Source: Candidatus Zixiibacteriota bacterium
GTDB lineage: Bacteria > Zixibacteria > MSB-5A5 > GN15 > JAAZOE01
Direction: 5' to 3'
NCBI GenBank assembly: GCA_023138975.1
Contig: JAGLON010000031.1
Coordinates: forward strand, 1 to 64,000
DNA: 64,000 bases
Shown here: in pieces, positions 43,939-53,651 of the stretch
Position numbering within the stretch: the first letter of the stretch is position 1
How the letters are laid out: every line of letters starts with the position of its first letter
Translations under genes and position numbers: made by a program
Notes under the pieces: model-generated
Database searches by the model: none
What the model saw: only the letters and a program-made list of their open reading frames with translations
Told to the model about the DNA's origin: nothing

Positions 43939-43970
43939 TGTCTATTCCAAGCATCTAGTAAATAAGTCTG

Positions 43971-44516
43971 TTAGTCATCTGCGAGGATATAATCAGTTAT
44001 CTCTTCAAACAGATCAGAGAGTCGGATTATCCCGGTGATATGATCATCTTTAGTTGTCAGAATTGAGAGTACATTCAATTGAACCATTGTGTGTAGTGCT
44101 TCCGATAATGACCCGTCTTCATCAATGTGTTCATCAAATTTTACCATCACTTGCTTCATCGTAATCTCTTTGGCTCTTTGCTTGATAACGGGGAGTTTAT
44201 CATTCCAGAATCCCAGGTTGCGCATATCTTTGCAAAGATCTTTTTTCGTAATCCCCGAACCGGCCAGCGCCTTCATCTCGCTCATGTTTTCATATTTTGG
44301 ATCTAAGGCAGACAGGAAGCCGAAGTAACCAAGTTTCCCGACAATATCTCCATCTCTATTTTTTATCAGGATCGCACGGTGAAAATATTTGTCGGGATCC
44401 ATCGTAGTATGTGATTGCCTGATAATTTGCAAGGCGTCGTGAATGGTCTCGTTCTCCGATACAATCGCGTATTCAGATATCGGTACCATTATATCTTTAA
44501 CAGATTTAACAGCCAT
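43971..44516 (-). CDS. CBS-domain pair protein, paralogue of 4721-5287
   Basis: Two CBS motifs are visible: VKDIMVPISEYAIV to IVGKLGYFGFLSAL, and KQVMVKFDEHIDEDG to ITGIIRLSDLFEEI. The protein shares MVPI, VGKLG and the closing LxDLxxE pattern with the CBS protein of the first DASS operon, so the two modules probably arose from one ancestor. The start at 44516 (MAVKSVKD) lies 9 nt after AAGG; an in-frame ATG at 44525 sits on the site. It likely binds a nucleotide and controls the adjacent transporter; this is inference. Confidence 0.85.
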   Translation of the reverse strand: MAVKSVKDIMVPISEYAIVSENETIHDALQIIRQSHTTMDPDKYFHRAILIKNRDGDIVGKLGYFGFLSALDPKYENMSEMKALAGSGITKKDLCKDMRNLGFWNDKLPVIKQRAKEITMKQVMVKFDEHIDEDGSLSEALHTMVQLNVLSILTTKDDHITGIIRLSDLFEEITDYILADD

Positions 44517-44698
44517 TACCGCCATCCTTCCTTTATCCGGGTTTCAGCAAACAACCACTATAATGATAAATCGGTTGCTAATCAAGCGGTAAAATAAAAG
44601 TGAATAACTGCTAACGTATTGTTGAGTAAGCAGATATGCTGGGTTTTATTGGTCGGTTTTTGGGTGTTGTTTGCTGGGTATTCTATGTCTAAATTAGG

Positions 44699-45715
44699 TT
44701 AGGTTAGCCAGTTTATTAGCATTTGAGACGTTAAATCAAATTCGTTTCCCTCGGAAACCAAACGATAACCAAGTTGTTCGTTTATCTTTTGTATTGGCCG
44801 GTTGACTGCTCGCATATCAGTTGTGATTAATTTATTTTCAGGGAAATCCTCATAAATTTTCATGATATTTGCGGCTTTAAGCCACTTTGACAGTTTACGG
44901 CCGCGATATTCTCGATCAATTCCAGTCAATAATTGGAAAACATTTGAGGGGTTGTCTTTATCAATTGATACATCTGAAAACCCGATCAGTGTATCCTCAG
45001 GAGAGTAAAGCATCATTGAAGACATCGTTTTATTATTCTTTTTGCGCCACTCAGCAAATTTCTTTAGTTCTTCAATTGTAGGCAAAAACTGAGTTTCCGA
45101 TTCATTTTCGTGAGGCATATCGTTGAGGCATTGACATAAAAGCTCGACATACCGTTCAAGTATCTCTTCAGGAGGTTCGGTGAAAAATTTCATTGTCAGA
45201 TCAGGGTTTTGTCTTTTGCCGTTATTAACCCAAAGTTCTAGTAGCTTATTTTCAGTATCTCTCCGACGCAATTCATATCTGTTGATGATACAAATTTCGG
45301 TGCCGCCCCAGTCTCTGGCTACTTTTGAACTTCGCTGGTTGTTAGACATGATGTACATTTTTTCACAATTGTGTTTTTTTGCAAGCTGGAGCAGGGTAGA
45401 AGCTGCAATATGCGAAAACTCATCTGGAAATTCATCATACATCCCGTCAAATCCGATAAACGCCAACTCAGATTTTGTACCTTTATTCTGAATATGGAAA
45501 TCCAACCATCCTGTAATTTTGTTATCGTCAAAGATAATATACCGATGTTGCGTTTTGTCCATTTCATAGACTGACAACAGTGTATCTTTCTTCCGTTCCC
45601 AGGTCACTCGATTATGAAACGAATTATACTTTTCATGCAGATTCTCCAGAAGTTTTGCAAACTCCTGCCAATGGATATCAGTAAACTTGGAATCAAGAAC
45701 TTCGATAGCTTTCAT
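44699..45715 (-). CDS. Tandem GNAT-domain acetyltransferase
   Basis: The 338-residue protein is predicted to contain two GNAT folds. The second (about 225-335) has the clearer signature, LLTGIDREYRGRKLSKWLKAA followed by INEQLGYRL (quoted in part: TGIDREYRGRKLSKWL), an acetyl-CoA binding loop and the C-terminal beta strands. The first half (1-165) has weaker GNAT features. The layout resembles mycothiol synthase-like enzymes, but the substrate is unknown. It is AT-rich and stands alone. Confidence 0.75.
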   Translation of the reverse strand: MKAIEVLDSKFTDIHWQEFAKLLENLHEKYNSFHNRVTWERKKDTLLSVYEMDKTQHRYIIFDDNKITGWLDFHIQNKGTKSELAFIGFDGMYDEFPDEFSHIAASTLLQLAKKHNCEKMYIMSNNQRSSKVARDWGGTEICIINRYELRRRDTENKLLELWVNNGKRQNPDLTMKFFTEPPEEILERYVELLCQCLNDMPHENESETQFLPTIEELKKFAEWRKKNNKTMSSMMLYSPEDTLIGFSDVSIDKDNPSNVFQLLTGIDREYRGRKLSKWLKAANIMKIYEDFPENKLITTDMRAVNRPIQKINEQLGYRLVSEGNEFDLTSQMLINWLT

Positions 45716-45826
45716 CGTTGTAACCCCATGTTACATTATAAATAATTTAGGCAAGCCAAATCCAAGACCAAACACAACTATGTGATATCCCTCGGATCTA
45801 AGAATGCCATCAGGTTCGCTCTAGTT

Positions 45827-45855
45827 TTGATTTCATGAAGCGAAATTGTAACCCG
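45827..45855 (+). repeat. 29 bp dispersed hairpin repeat, copy 2
   Basis: TTGATTTCATGAAGCGAAAT and TGTAACCCG match the copy at 22024-22052 with two mismatches. It lies in the gap between the GNAT gene and the alcohol dehydrogenase gene, which is otherwise without visible features. Confidence 0.7.
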
Positions 45856-46009
45856 AGTGTCTTTCTCATATAGTAGCAAACATCAACTCTTTGGGAAACT
45901 TATTTCATCAAAAGCTGTTAATACCGTATAATATAATGAAGTTGCGAAATCAACATTTAAAACAGATTTGAAAATCTATCAAAAGCTATAAAGCGCAGGA
46001 GAACATGTA

Positions 46010-47206
46010 ATGCAGGCATTTAATTTTTATCTTCCTACAAAAATAATATTCGGTTCCGGAAAACTGGAACAGGTTGGTATCGAAGCTATTAGTCTTGGTA
46101 AACGAGCTCTTATTGTTACCGGCAAACGTTCGGCCTCCGCCTTCGGTATCATAGATCGGGTCACAACCTATCTCGAACGGGAAGGTGTTGAAGTTGTCGT
46201 CTTCGATAAAATTGAACCCAATCCCAGAACGACCACCGTCGATGATGCGGGCGAGCTGGCCCGAAAAAATAAATGTGACATGGTTATTGGTCTTGGTGGA
46301 GGTTCCCCGATGGATGCCGCCAAAGCTATTGCTGTCGCGGCCGTCGAAGGAAAACCTATCTGGGACTATATCTCACACGGACAGGAGATCGTCAAACCAA
46401 TAAAAAAAGCCCTGCCGATTATAGCCATTCCGACTCTGGCGGCGACCGGTTCTGAAGCTGATGCGGGTGGTGTTATCACTAATTGGGAAACACATGAAAA
46501 AGCGGTTATCGGCTCTCCGATATTATTTCCAAAAGTTTCCATCATCGATCCGGAGCTTACGACGACCGTACCTGAAGGTTATACTATAGATGGCGGTGTA
46601 GATATAATCACCCATGTCATTGAGGGGCTCTTTACCGGAGCTGACAATACACCTCTACAGGATCGATTCTCTTTCTCAGTCATCAAGACAGTCATGGACA
46701 ACCTTCCGAAGGTTATAGACAATCAAAATGATGTCGAAGCCCGCGCCAACCTGTCATGGGCATCGGCCGTTGCTCTTTCCGGTATGATTAACTCAGGCCG
46801 GGGTGGAGCCTATCCGATTCATGCCCTGGAGCATTCACTTTCCGGTCACTATGATATCTCGCATGGCCGGGGTCTGGCGCTACTTCTTCCGGCTATTATG
46901 GAATACAGCTATAAATCCCGCCCGGCCAAATATGCCTTTTTGGCCGAAGAACTTTTTGACATACACCGTGACGGGCAAACAGATGAAGAACTGGCGGTAA
47001 AAGCAATATCCAAAATGAAAGATTTCCTGAAATCTGTCAATCGTCTGCTTACTATGAAAGACGTAGGAATTGGAGATGACTCTAAATTCGAGACTATGGC
47101 AGATGATGCTTTACGCATTTATGGGGTTGCTAATGAGTACTTAGATAACCCAAGAAAGCTCTATAAAAAGGATATCTTGGCGTTGTTCAGTATGATAGCC
47201 GATTGA
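46010..47206 (+). CDS. Iron-containing alcohol dehydrogenase (butanol dehydrogenase-like)
   Basis: The 398-residue NAD(P)-dependent enzyme belongs to the Fe-ADH family. Seen are the nucleotide-binding motif GLGGGSPMDAAKAIA and metal-ligand segments GGVDIITHVIEG (Asp and His) and HALEHSLSGHYDISHG (two His). It reduces aldehydes or ketones to alcohols, or the reverse; in anaerobes often for redox balance. The ATG follows CAGGAG. It stands alone, with a 294 bp repeat-bearing gap before it. Substrate range cannot be read from sequence. Confidence 0.92.
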   Translation: MQAFNFYLPTKIIFGSGKLEQVGIEAISLGKRALIVTGKRSASAFGIIDRVTTYLEREGVEVVVFDKIEPNPRTTTVDDAGELARKNKCDMVIGLGGGSPMDAAKAIAVAAVEGKPIWDYISHGQEIVKPIKKALPIIAIPTLAATGSEADAGGVITNWETHEKAVIGSPILFPKVSIIDPELTTTVPEGYTIDGGVDIITHVIEGLFTGADNTPLQDRFSFSVIKTVMDNLPKVIDNQNDVEARANLSWASAVALSGMINSGRGGAYPIHALEHSLSGHYDISHGRGLALLLPAIMEYSYKSRPAKYAFLAEELFDIHRDGQTDEELAVKAISKMKDFLKSVNRLLTMKDVGIGDDSKFETMADDALRIYGVANEYLDNPRKLYKKDILALFSMIAD

Positions 47207-47378
47207 TTTTTAAGAGTGATTTTTACTAATATTTTGACTGGCAATGACTTATATTATTCAGTCGGAGAGGAAAATTCGTAAAAACTATTGCCATTAGCAA
47301 CTTTTTGCCATATTTTCCGGTTAAAGTTTTAGTGATTTGTGATGCGAAAAGCATATTAACCGATATAAGGAGAGAGAA

Positions 47379-47693
47379 TTGAACTTTCCAATTCTATTAG
47401 GCGCGCAGCCAGCTGGCGCCGACGGCGGTGGCTCAATGCTGCTGTCGCTGGGACCGATTGTACTGATATTTATTATTTTCTACTTCCTGTTGATTCGGCC
47501 TCAGCAGAAAAAACAGAAAGAGCATAAAAAATTATTAGGTGCTCTTGGTAAGGGCGACAAAGTTGTTACAAATAGCGGAATGTTTGGCGTCATTTCGTCA
47601 ATTAACGAAGAAAAAAATATCGTCGTCCTGAAAATTTCAGAAAACGTCAAAGTTGAGTTTACTAAATCTTCCATTGCCGGTAAGATTGAGTAA
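47379..47693 (+). CDS. yajC: Sec translocon accessory protein YajC
   Basis: The 104-residue protein has one membrane segment (about 22-41), the basic RPQQKKQKEHKKLL and the beta-rich DKVVTNSGMFGVISSI characteristic of YajC, which associates with SecDF in preprotein translocation. It starts at TTG with AAGGAG seven bases upstream. secD and secF are not in this window. It starts a run of four plus-strand genes (yajC, def, fmt, rng) with short gaps. Confidence 0.93.
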   Translation: MNFPILLGAQPAGADGGGSMLLSLGPIVLIFIIFYFLLIRPQQKKQKEHKKLLGALGKGDKVVTNSGMFGVISSINEEKNIVVLKISENVKVEFTKSSIAGKIE

Positions 47694-47713
47694 CTGATAA
47701 TAATGGAGCGGTA

Positions 47714-48220
47714 ATGGCGATAAGACCGATAGTAAAATACGGAGATCCGGTCTTAAGAAAAAATGCGGAACCGGTAGTAGAAATTACACCGGAAATCAAA
47801 GAATTAGTGGCTGACATGATAGCCACGATTGATGATGCTCATGGGCTGGGATTGGCAGCACCACAAGTAGGCGTATCGCTGCGAATTTTTATTGTAGACC
47901 TTTCGGCAATTGATATGTTGGCCGAACCAAAGGTCTTTATTAACCCGGAAATTATCGAGAAAGATGGCGAGCATGAATATGAAGAGGGATGCTTATCTTT
48001 TCCGGGAATCTATCAGCGATTGGTCCGCCATGCGCGGATAAAAGTTAAAGCCTTAAATGAAAATGGCGAAGAATTTATTATGGAAACAGAAGGTATGGCG
48101 GCAAGAGCCATCCTTCACGAGTATGATCATCTTGAGGGCATACTCTTTATTGACCATTTCTCTGCCATCAGCCGAGCGCTTGTTGACCGCAAACTTAAAC
48201 GACTGGCAAAATCCGCATAA
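47714..48220 (+). CDS. def: Peptide deformylase
   Basis: All three metal motifs are present in this 168-residue enzyme: GLGLAAPQVG, EEGCLSFPG and HEYDHLEG. It removes the formyl group from nascent proteins. fmt follows 32 bp downstream, as in many bacteria, so the formylation and deformylation enzymes share an operon. Confidence 0.97.
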   Translation: MAIRPIVKYGDPVLRKNAEPVVEITPEIKELVADMIATIDDAHGLGLAAPQVGVSLRIFIVDLSAIDMLAEPKVFINPEIIEKDGEHEYEEGCLSFPGIYQRLVRHARIKVKALNENGEEFIMETEGMAARAILHEYDHLEGILFIDHFSAISRALVDRKLKRLAKSA

Positions 48221-48252
48221 ATAGATTTTGTCTTTCGCCTGCCGACAATTAC

Positions 48253-49203
48253 ATGAATCTGGTCTTTATGGGGACCCCGGAGTTTGCCTGTGTTGGGCTA
48301 AAAACTCTGGTCGAGTCCAGCCATAAGGTATTGGCGGTTGTTACTATGCCGGATAAACCGGCTGGTCGCGGCCGCAAATTGATGCCTTCGGCGGTGAAAA
48401 AGGCCGCGTTATCATTTGAGCTACCGATAATGCAGCCCAATAATCTGCGCGATAACGAGTTTATCGAGGAAATCTCGGCGCTCAATGCCGATCTGTTCGT
48501 CGTCATCGCGTTTAAAGTTTTGCCGAAGAAACTGTATTCGATTCCGAAACAGGGTTCCATCAATATTCATGGTTCACTTCTTCCCAAATACCGGGGAGCC
48601 GCTCCGATAAATCACGCTTTGCTAAACGGTGATACCGAAACCGGTCTGACTTCGTTTTTCCTCAACCGGAAAGTTGACGGAGGAGCGATTATCGGACAGT
48701 CGGCATTATCGATAGATATAAACGAGAATTTTAGTTCGCTTTATCAGCGTCTGGCCGAATTATCCGGGCCGTTTTTGCTCGAGACTCTCGACAAAATAAC
48801 CCGGAATGATTTTGTTTCTGAAAAACAAAATCGCAAATCAGTTGGAGGTGCTCCCAAGATATCCACTGAAGATTGCCGGATAAACTGGGAGAGTAAGGTA
48901 AACGCCGTACATAACCATATTCGCGCCTTTTCGGAAAAACCGGGAGCCTTTTGCTTTCTCGACTCGATGAAGGTAAAAATACTCGCGACCCGAATGGATG
49001 GAATATCAGAGCCGCCCGATTTAACGCCGGGTGAGCTTATAGCGCGAAAAAAAGAACTTATAGTTGGAACCGGAGATTCTCCGCTCCGAATTATAAAAAT
49101 CCAGCCGGAAGGCAAAAAGGCTATGGACGCCTCAGCCTTTATTAACGGCTATATATCTTCTAACCGCAACGAATTGACGGCGGATAGAAAGGAGGTGAAT
49201 TAG
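48253..49203 (+). CDS. fmt: Methionyl-tRNA formyltransferase
   Basis: The 316-residue protein shows FMGTPEFA at the N-terminus, the formyltetrahydrofolate-binding and catalytic region INIHGSLLPKYRGAAPINHA, and a C-terminal OB fold. No ribosome binding site is visible before the ATG, so it may depend on translational coupling with def. Its stop is followed without gap by the TTG start of rng, whose AAAGGAGG site lies inside the end of fmt. Confidence 0.96.
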   Translation: MNLVFMGTPEFACVGLKTLVESSHKVLAVVTMPDKPAGRGRKLMPSAVKKAALSFELPIMQPNNLRDNEFIEEISALNADLFVVIAFKVLPKKLYSIPKQGSINIHGSLLPKYRGAAPINHALLNGDTETGLTSFFLNRKVDGGAIIGQSALSIDINENFSSLYQRLAELSGPFLLETLDKITRNDFVSEKQNRKSVGGAPKISTEDCRINWESKVNAVHNHIRAFSEKPGAFCFLDSMKVKILATRMDGISEPPDLTPGELIARKKELIVGTGDSPLRIIKIQPEGKKAMDASAFINGYISSNRNELTADRKEVN

Positions 49204-50739
49204 TTGAAAAAAGAAATTATCGTCAATTCTACACAATATGAAACCCGTGTAGCTTTACTTGAAGGCGGAAAATTAGTGGAGCTGACTGTTAAGGGAGCCG
49301 ATGATAACCGGATTGTGAGTAATATTTTCAAGGGCAAAATAAAAACCGTTCTGCCGGGTATGCAGGCGGCGTTTGTGGATATCGGGATGGAAAAAGCAGC
49401 TTTCCTGCATTCATCCGATATCGGAAAACTGGCCGATGGAGGCCATTATGACGCTGACGACGACGAAGAAGCCCCAGTCGATATTATTCGTAAAACCAAA
49501 CGAGCCGGAATCGAAACTGTTCTCAAAGAAGGACAGGAAGTTCTGGTTCAGGTTATTAAAGAACCTATTTCGACCAAGGGACCTCGCGTATCAACCGAAA
49601 TATCATTAGCCGGTAGATACGTCGTTATGGTGCCCGATGATCATGCGGTTCGTGTTTCCAAAAAAATATCGGATTGGGCCGAGAAAAAACGATTGCGCTC
49701 AATCGTTCGCGATATGCGTCCCGAAGGATTTGGATTTATCGTTCGAACCGAAGGAGAAGGACGCAGCGAATCCGATTTCAAGGCAGATATCAAACGTTTG
49801 CTGAAATACTGGACTCAGTTAACAAAACGGGCCGACCGTTTGGAACCTCCGGCGCTTTTGCATCAGGAAATGAGTATGATTACCGGAATTATCCGGGATA
49901 TTTATTCCGATGATATCGAATCGCTGGTCGTCGATAACCGGGCCGTATATCGGGAGATTGTCTCATTCGTAAGAGAAATCGCTCCGGCTCTCAAAGGACG
50001 GGTAAAACTTTACAAGGAAAAAAAGCCGATATTCGACGCGTATAATATCGAACCGGATATCGAAAAAATGATCGATCGCAAGGTCTGGATTAAGAAAGGC
50101 GCTTACCTCATTATTGATCAAACCGAAGCCATGGTGACTATCGATGTCAATACTGGCCGGTTTGTCGGGCGCAAAGACCAGGAGACGACTATTTTCAGAA
50201 CCAATATCGACGCGGCCAGAGAAGTCGCGAGACAGGTTCGACTACGCGATATCGGCGGATTAATTGTAATCGATTTTATCGATATGTATAACCGGGAAAA
50301 CCGGCGCAAGCTCTATGATGAGTATTGTTATCAACTCAGAAATGACCGAGCCAAACGCGCTGTGTCACCGGTGTCCGACTTCGGACTAATCGAAATGACC
50401 CGCGAACGTATAAGGCCATCACTGATGACCGCACTGTCAGATCCTTGCCCTCATTGCGACGGGCTGGGACGAGTGCTTTCCAAACAGACGATGTCCACCA
50501 AAGTGGAACGGTGGTTCCAGCGGGCTAAGGCGAGCAGTAACCATAAACGGTTTAATTTGATCGTTAACCCGGATTTGGCCGACCATCTGACTAACGGAGG
50601 CGGCAACCGGGTTGCCAAACTGTCGAACGCCTATCGTTTCCATATTAATCTGGTGCGTGATACAACCTTATCACAACAGAAATTCATTGTCATGGATATG
50701 GAGACATCCGAGGATTTAACGAAAGAGTTTTTCAGTTAA
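49204..50739 (+). CDS. rng: Ribonuclease G / RNase E-type endoribonuclease
   Basis: The 511-residue protein has an S1 domain (about 35-125), an RNase H-like and DNase-like catalytic part with metal aspartates in TIDVNTGRFVG and IVIDFIDM, and the zinc-link CPHCDGLGRV. It processes rRNA and mRNA 5' ends. The TTG start is supported by AAAGGAGG five bases upstream. It lacks the long C-terminal scaffold of RNase E, so the degradosome-organising role is not expected. Confidence 0.95.
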   Translation: MKKEIIVNSTQYETRVALLEGGKLVELTVKGADDNRIVSNIFKGKIKTVLPGMQAAFVDIGMEKAAFLHSSDIGKLADGGHYDADDDEEAPVDIIRKTKRAGIETVLKEGQEVLVQVIKEPISTKGPRVSTEISLAGRYVVMVPDDHAVRVSKKISDWAEKKRLRSIVRDMRPEGFGFIVRTEGEGRSESDFKADIKRLLKYWTQLTKRADRLEPPALLHQEMSMITGIIRDIYSDDIESLVVDNRAVYREIVSFVREIAPALKGRVKLYKEKKPIFDAYNIEPDIEKMIDRKVWIKKGAYLIIDQTEAMVTIDVNTGRFVGRKDQETTIFRTNIDAAREVARQVRLRDIGGLIVIDFIDMYNRENRRKLYDEYCYQLRNDRAKRAVSPVSDFGLIEMTRERIRPSLMTALSDPCPHCDGLGRVLSKQTMSTKVERWFQRAKASSNHKRFNLIVNPDLADHLTNGGGNRVAKLSNAYRFHINLVRDTTLSQQKFIVMDMETSEDLTKEFFS

Positions 50740-50795
50740 ATTATACATTTATTGTGTAGAGAAAACAGATCGGGAGCGGTAAGCTCCTGACACGA

Positions 50796-50825
50796 AAGGG
50801 AAGCCCATCCGGACTTCCCTTTTTT
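50796..50825 (+). terminator. Rho-independent terminator after rng
   Basis: AAGGGAAG (50796-50803) pairs with CTTCCCTT (50814-50821) and a T-run follows. It ends the yajC-def-fmt-rng operon and lies just before the convergent gene at 50835. Confidence 0.85.
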
Positions 50826-50834
50826 ATTTGTGAG

Positions 50835-51863
50835 CTAAAATGGCGATGCCTGGATGTTGAAAAAGAAACGGGGATAGTATCCTTTAAAATCGTCATGAGC
50901 AAATGTGTAAACGATAGTGTGCTTAATGTTTCCTTTTTGGCGGATACCAAAAGATATTTGTCCCGAACTACGTCCCTTTGCTTTCTCTTTCCAGCCTGTG
51001 AAACCAAGGTGATCCCGGGTTAACCAAAAATGCGAAACTCTGAATCCAAGAATAAAATCGAAAACAACATCAAAAGTACTTGGATCTCTCACAGCAAGGT
51101 TTCCCATGTACTCTCCGGTGACTCCCAGACAGAAAACTCCTTCCTGATTGTTGGTTACATCAGATATGCCATTAAACAATCCAGCATTTATATATGCAGA
51201 TGAGGCATGTTTCCAGGTAGTTCCACCACCAACAATTATTGGGCGGATAAACTTCATGGACCAGCTGCCTCCACTAAGAATCATTCTCGTAACAGCAGCG
51301 CTTTTGTCTTGAATCTCTTCACGTTTACTTGCAGTATCTTCATTAATACTATTAACGACAAACGCAGTTGATAAAGAGACCTTAAATTGTCCTCCAATAC
51401 CGCTCAATACTTCATTTGTAATTATCGCTCTGTCTTTTGAAATTGATCCGTTTATGAAATTCAGAAATGAAAACTTTGAAGCATCCCCATATAGTTTTTT
51501 AAAGTCAACGGCTCTTAAGAGAGGACCTTTGAAAAGCCATTTTTTCTCAATATCTTTAAGTGAAGTATCAAGTGTGTCATCCCTTTGAATATCTAAGACA
51601 GTTTGTTTTAGAGAGTCAGTTTTCTCTTTCCACTCATTTGCATATAGTAACCGATCTAGACTTTTAATTTCCGACTCTAATCTTACTTTTTGCCCATTCA
51701 ACGAATCAGTTACCTGTTCCTTGTAAAGGCTGTCAATTTCAGCTTTTGACTCATTATTGGGAAGGGGACTGACATATTGAGCACAAACGCTGTTTTGAAG
51801 CAATACTAATAATACAAACAGCAGAATTGCAGAAAAGCACGGTTTTAGGCGCAGAGGTTTCAT
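50835..51863 (-). CDS. Secreted hypothetical protein with coiled coil and barrel-like C-terminus
   Basis: A signal peptide (about 1-28, ending VCAQ) is followed by a coiled-coil segment (40-105) and a beta-rich region with alternating hydrophobic residues and a terminal aromatic residue (FFFNIQASPF), which fits an outer-membrane protein. No family was recognised. It stands alone, convergent to rng. Function unknown. Confidence 0.65.
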   Translation of the reverse strand: MKPLRLKPCFSAILLFVLLVLLQNSVCAQYVSPLPNNESKAEIDSLYKEQVTDSLNGQKVRLESEIKSLDRLLYANEWKEKTDSLKQTVLDIQRDDTLDTSLKDIEKKWLFKGPLLRAVDFKKLYGDASKFSFLNFINGSISKDRAIITNEVLSGIGGQFKVSLSTAFVVNSINEDTASKREEIQDKSAAVTRMILSGGSWSMKFIRPIIVGGGTTWKHASSAYINAGLFNGISDVTNNQEGVFCLGVTGEYMGNLAVRDPSTFDVVFDFILGFRVSHFWLTRDHLGFTGWKEKAKGRSSGQISFGIRQKGNIKHTIVYTFAHDDFKGYYPRFFFNIQASPF

Positions 51864-52792
51864 GGATAGACTCCTATGGATAAAATAAATAGATTTAGTT
51901 TTCGTGTGGACGCAGGGAAAGAAGATAAAATATATCTATGAAATATGCAAGAAAAATAATAAGATAGAGGTTATTTGTAGTAATTACACTCTAATTCAAA
52001 ATCCTTGCAATATTTAATCCGTAAGAATGGCTTGATATAAAAATAGAACGGTAGGGTAATATTTATGTAGTGCCTGGATTTATTCTTAGGGTTCTTATTA
52101 TAATATATTGGGTTAAAGTAGAATAAGGGGGATTGTTATTCTAGTATCTGGAATAATGGGGTCGCTTATTCCAGAAAACTGTTGCAAACTGGAATAAAGT
52201 GTGCTCTCATTCCGTCGAGTCTTGGTCCCGTTTTACGGGAGTGTGACCAAACGGTATTCATGGCGACCAGCATATTGTAGAAAAGACCACGGCTGCAAAT
52301 GTAGTACTTCCCGCCCACAGAACACTCAATAGCCTTGCTTAGAGCTTATTCCGTCATTCCCGTGAAAACGGGAATCCAGAGGGGAGATTGGCCATGCTCA
52401 CCACTGGATCCCCGCCTGCGCGGGGATGACGATGTAAGCGAATGAGGTAATAATTTGTATCAGATATAAAGACCACTGCGGTAAACATAGTTTTGTAGGT
52501 CGGGTTTACCCCTTTGGGACACTATAGCCGAATGAAGACCAAAGCGGGTCGTAATACACTGTACCCCACCCATTGGGTGCGAAAGATTAGGGTTGACCTG
52601 TTGATTATTCATGTCTTTAAAAACGGATAGCATTATTCTGACTTATCTTATCCCGACTATGAATACTATAGTCCCACACAGCTGGGGTCGGACCAAAGAC
52701 CTTATGATGGCACCGGTGCCTCTAACAGGTTGACGCTATCTATATCTATTTAAAGTGATTGCTTTTAGTCTTGTTTTCAGCTATTTACTTGA
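51864..52792. other. Long intergenic repeat mosaic
   Basis: More than 900 bp without a credible gene. It contains AT-rich sequence (51864-52330), the 78 bp element with GTCAT ends (52353-52430), a GGTCGGGTTTACCC unit (about 52498) and two ACTATAG motifs (52521-52529, 52665-52675). Confidence 0.65.
52353..52430. repeat. Miniature repeat element with GTCAT inverted ends, 78 bp
   Basis: It starts GTCATTCCCG and ends GCGGGGATGAC. Left and right halves are each palindromic (ATTCCCG...CGGGAAT and ATCCCCGCC...GCGGGGAT). The central CATGCTCACCAC is shared with 41950-42045. Confidence 0.75.
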
Positions 52793-53650
52793 ATGATTGC
52801 TGCCATATATATCATTCTATGTATCATCTGGGGAACCACCTGGCTGGGAATCAAACTCGGTCTGCAGGATGCTCCGCCGGTCTGGGCGGCCGCTCTGCGC
52901 ATGTTACTGGCAGCCCTGATTATATTTATCTATAATTATATCCGCAAGAATAAATATCCGGCCGGAATAAAAAACCTTATTCGGGTAGCCTGGCCGGGAA
53001 TCCTTATGTATGCCGGGTCATACACTATGGTTTACATCGGCAATCAGTTTGTTTCCTCTCAGATAGCCTCAATTTTATTCTCGACTTATGTTTTTTGTGT
53101 GATACTGATGGTTCCGTTTGTTGTGAAAACGGAGAAAGTCACAATTTGGTCGATAGTCGGAGCGATTATTGGTTTTGCCGGTATCGTTGTTATTTTTAAC
53201 GGTCCGATTTCACTTAATCGGGATTCTCTTATTGGAGCCGTGTTGTTCCTAATTGCGGTTAACTGCTCGGCCTATGCTACGGTACACATCAAGGCTTTTC
53301 TTAAGGATGAACCAATTTTTCCCATGCTGGCTTTACAGATGGCTTTGGGTGGTATCCTAATGCTTGGCGTGGCGTTAGTAATGGAGGATTTTTCCAGTTT
53401 CCAATTCACGGCGGTTTCCATTGGATCAATACTCTACTTATCTATCTTCGGGTCGGTAGTCTGCTTTGGGGGGTATTACTGGTTGTTGCAGAGGATGGAT
53501 GCGATTAAGGTGTCGTTAATAGCTTTTATTACACCGATTGTCGCTTTGCTCGCAGGTTTTATTGTCTTAGATGAACGTCTGACGACGGTTGATTTTATCG
53601 GAGCGGCTCTGGTGCTTTCCGGTGTATTGATTGTAAATATAAAGAAATAG
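52793..53650 (+). CDS. EamA/DMT-family transporter
   Basis: The 285-residue protein has ten membrane segments in two EamA repeats (GTTWLGIKLGL near residue 15; GSVVCFGGYYWLLQRMDAIK in the second). Such drug/metabolite transporters export small molecules. No operon partner is seen, and it ends 1 bp before the convergent gene's stop. Substrate unknown. Confidence 0.85.
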   Translation: MIAAIYIILCIIWGTTWLGIKLGLQDAPPVWAAALRMLLAALIIFIYNYIRKNKYPAGIKNLIRVAWPGILMYAGSYTMVYIGNQFVSSQIASILFSTYVFCVILMVPFVVKTEKVTIWSIVGAIIGFAGIVVIFNGPISLNRDSLIGAVLFLIAVNCSAYATVHIKAFLKDEPIFPMLALQMALGGILMLGVALVMEDFSSFQFTAVSIGSILYLSIFGSVVCFGGYYWLLQRMDAIKVSLIAFITPIVALLAGFIVLDERLTTVDFIGAALVLSGVLIVNIKK

Positions 53651-53651
53651 T

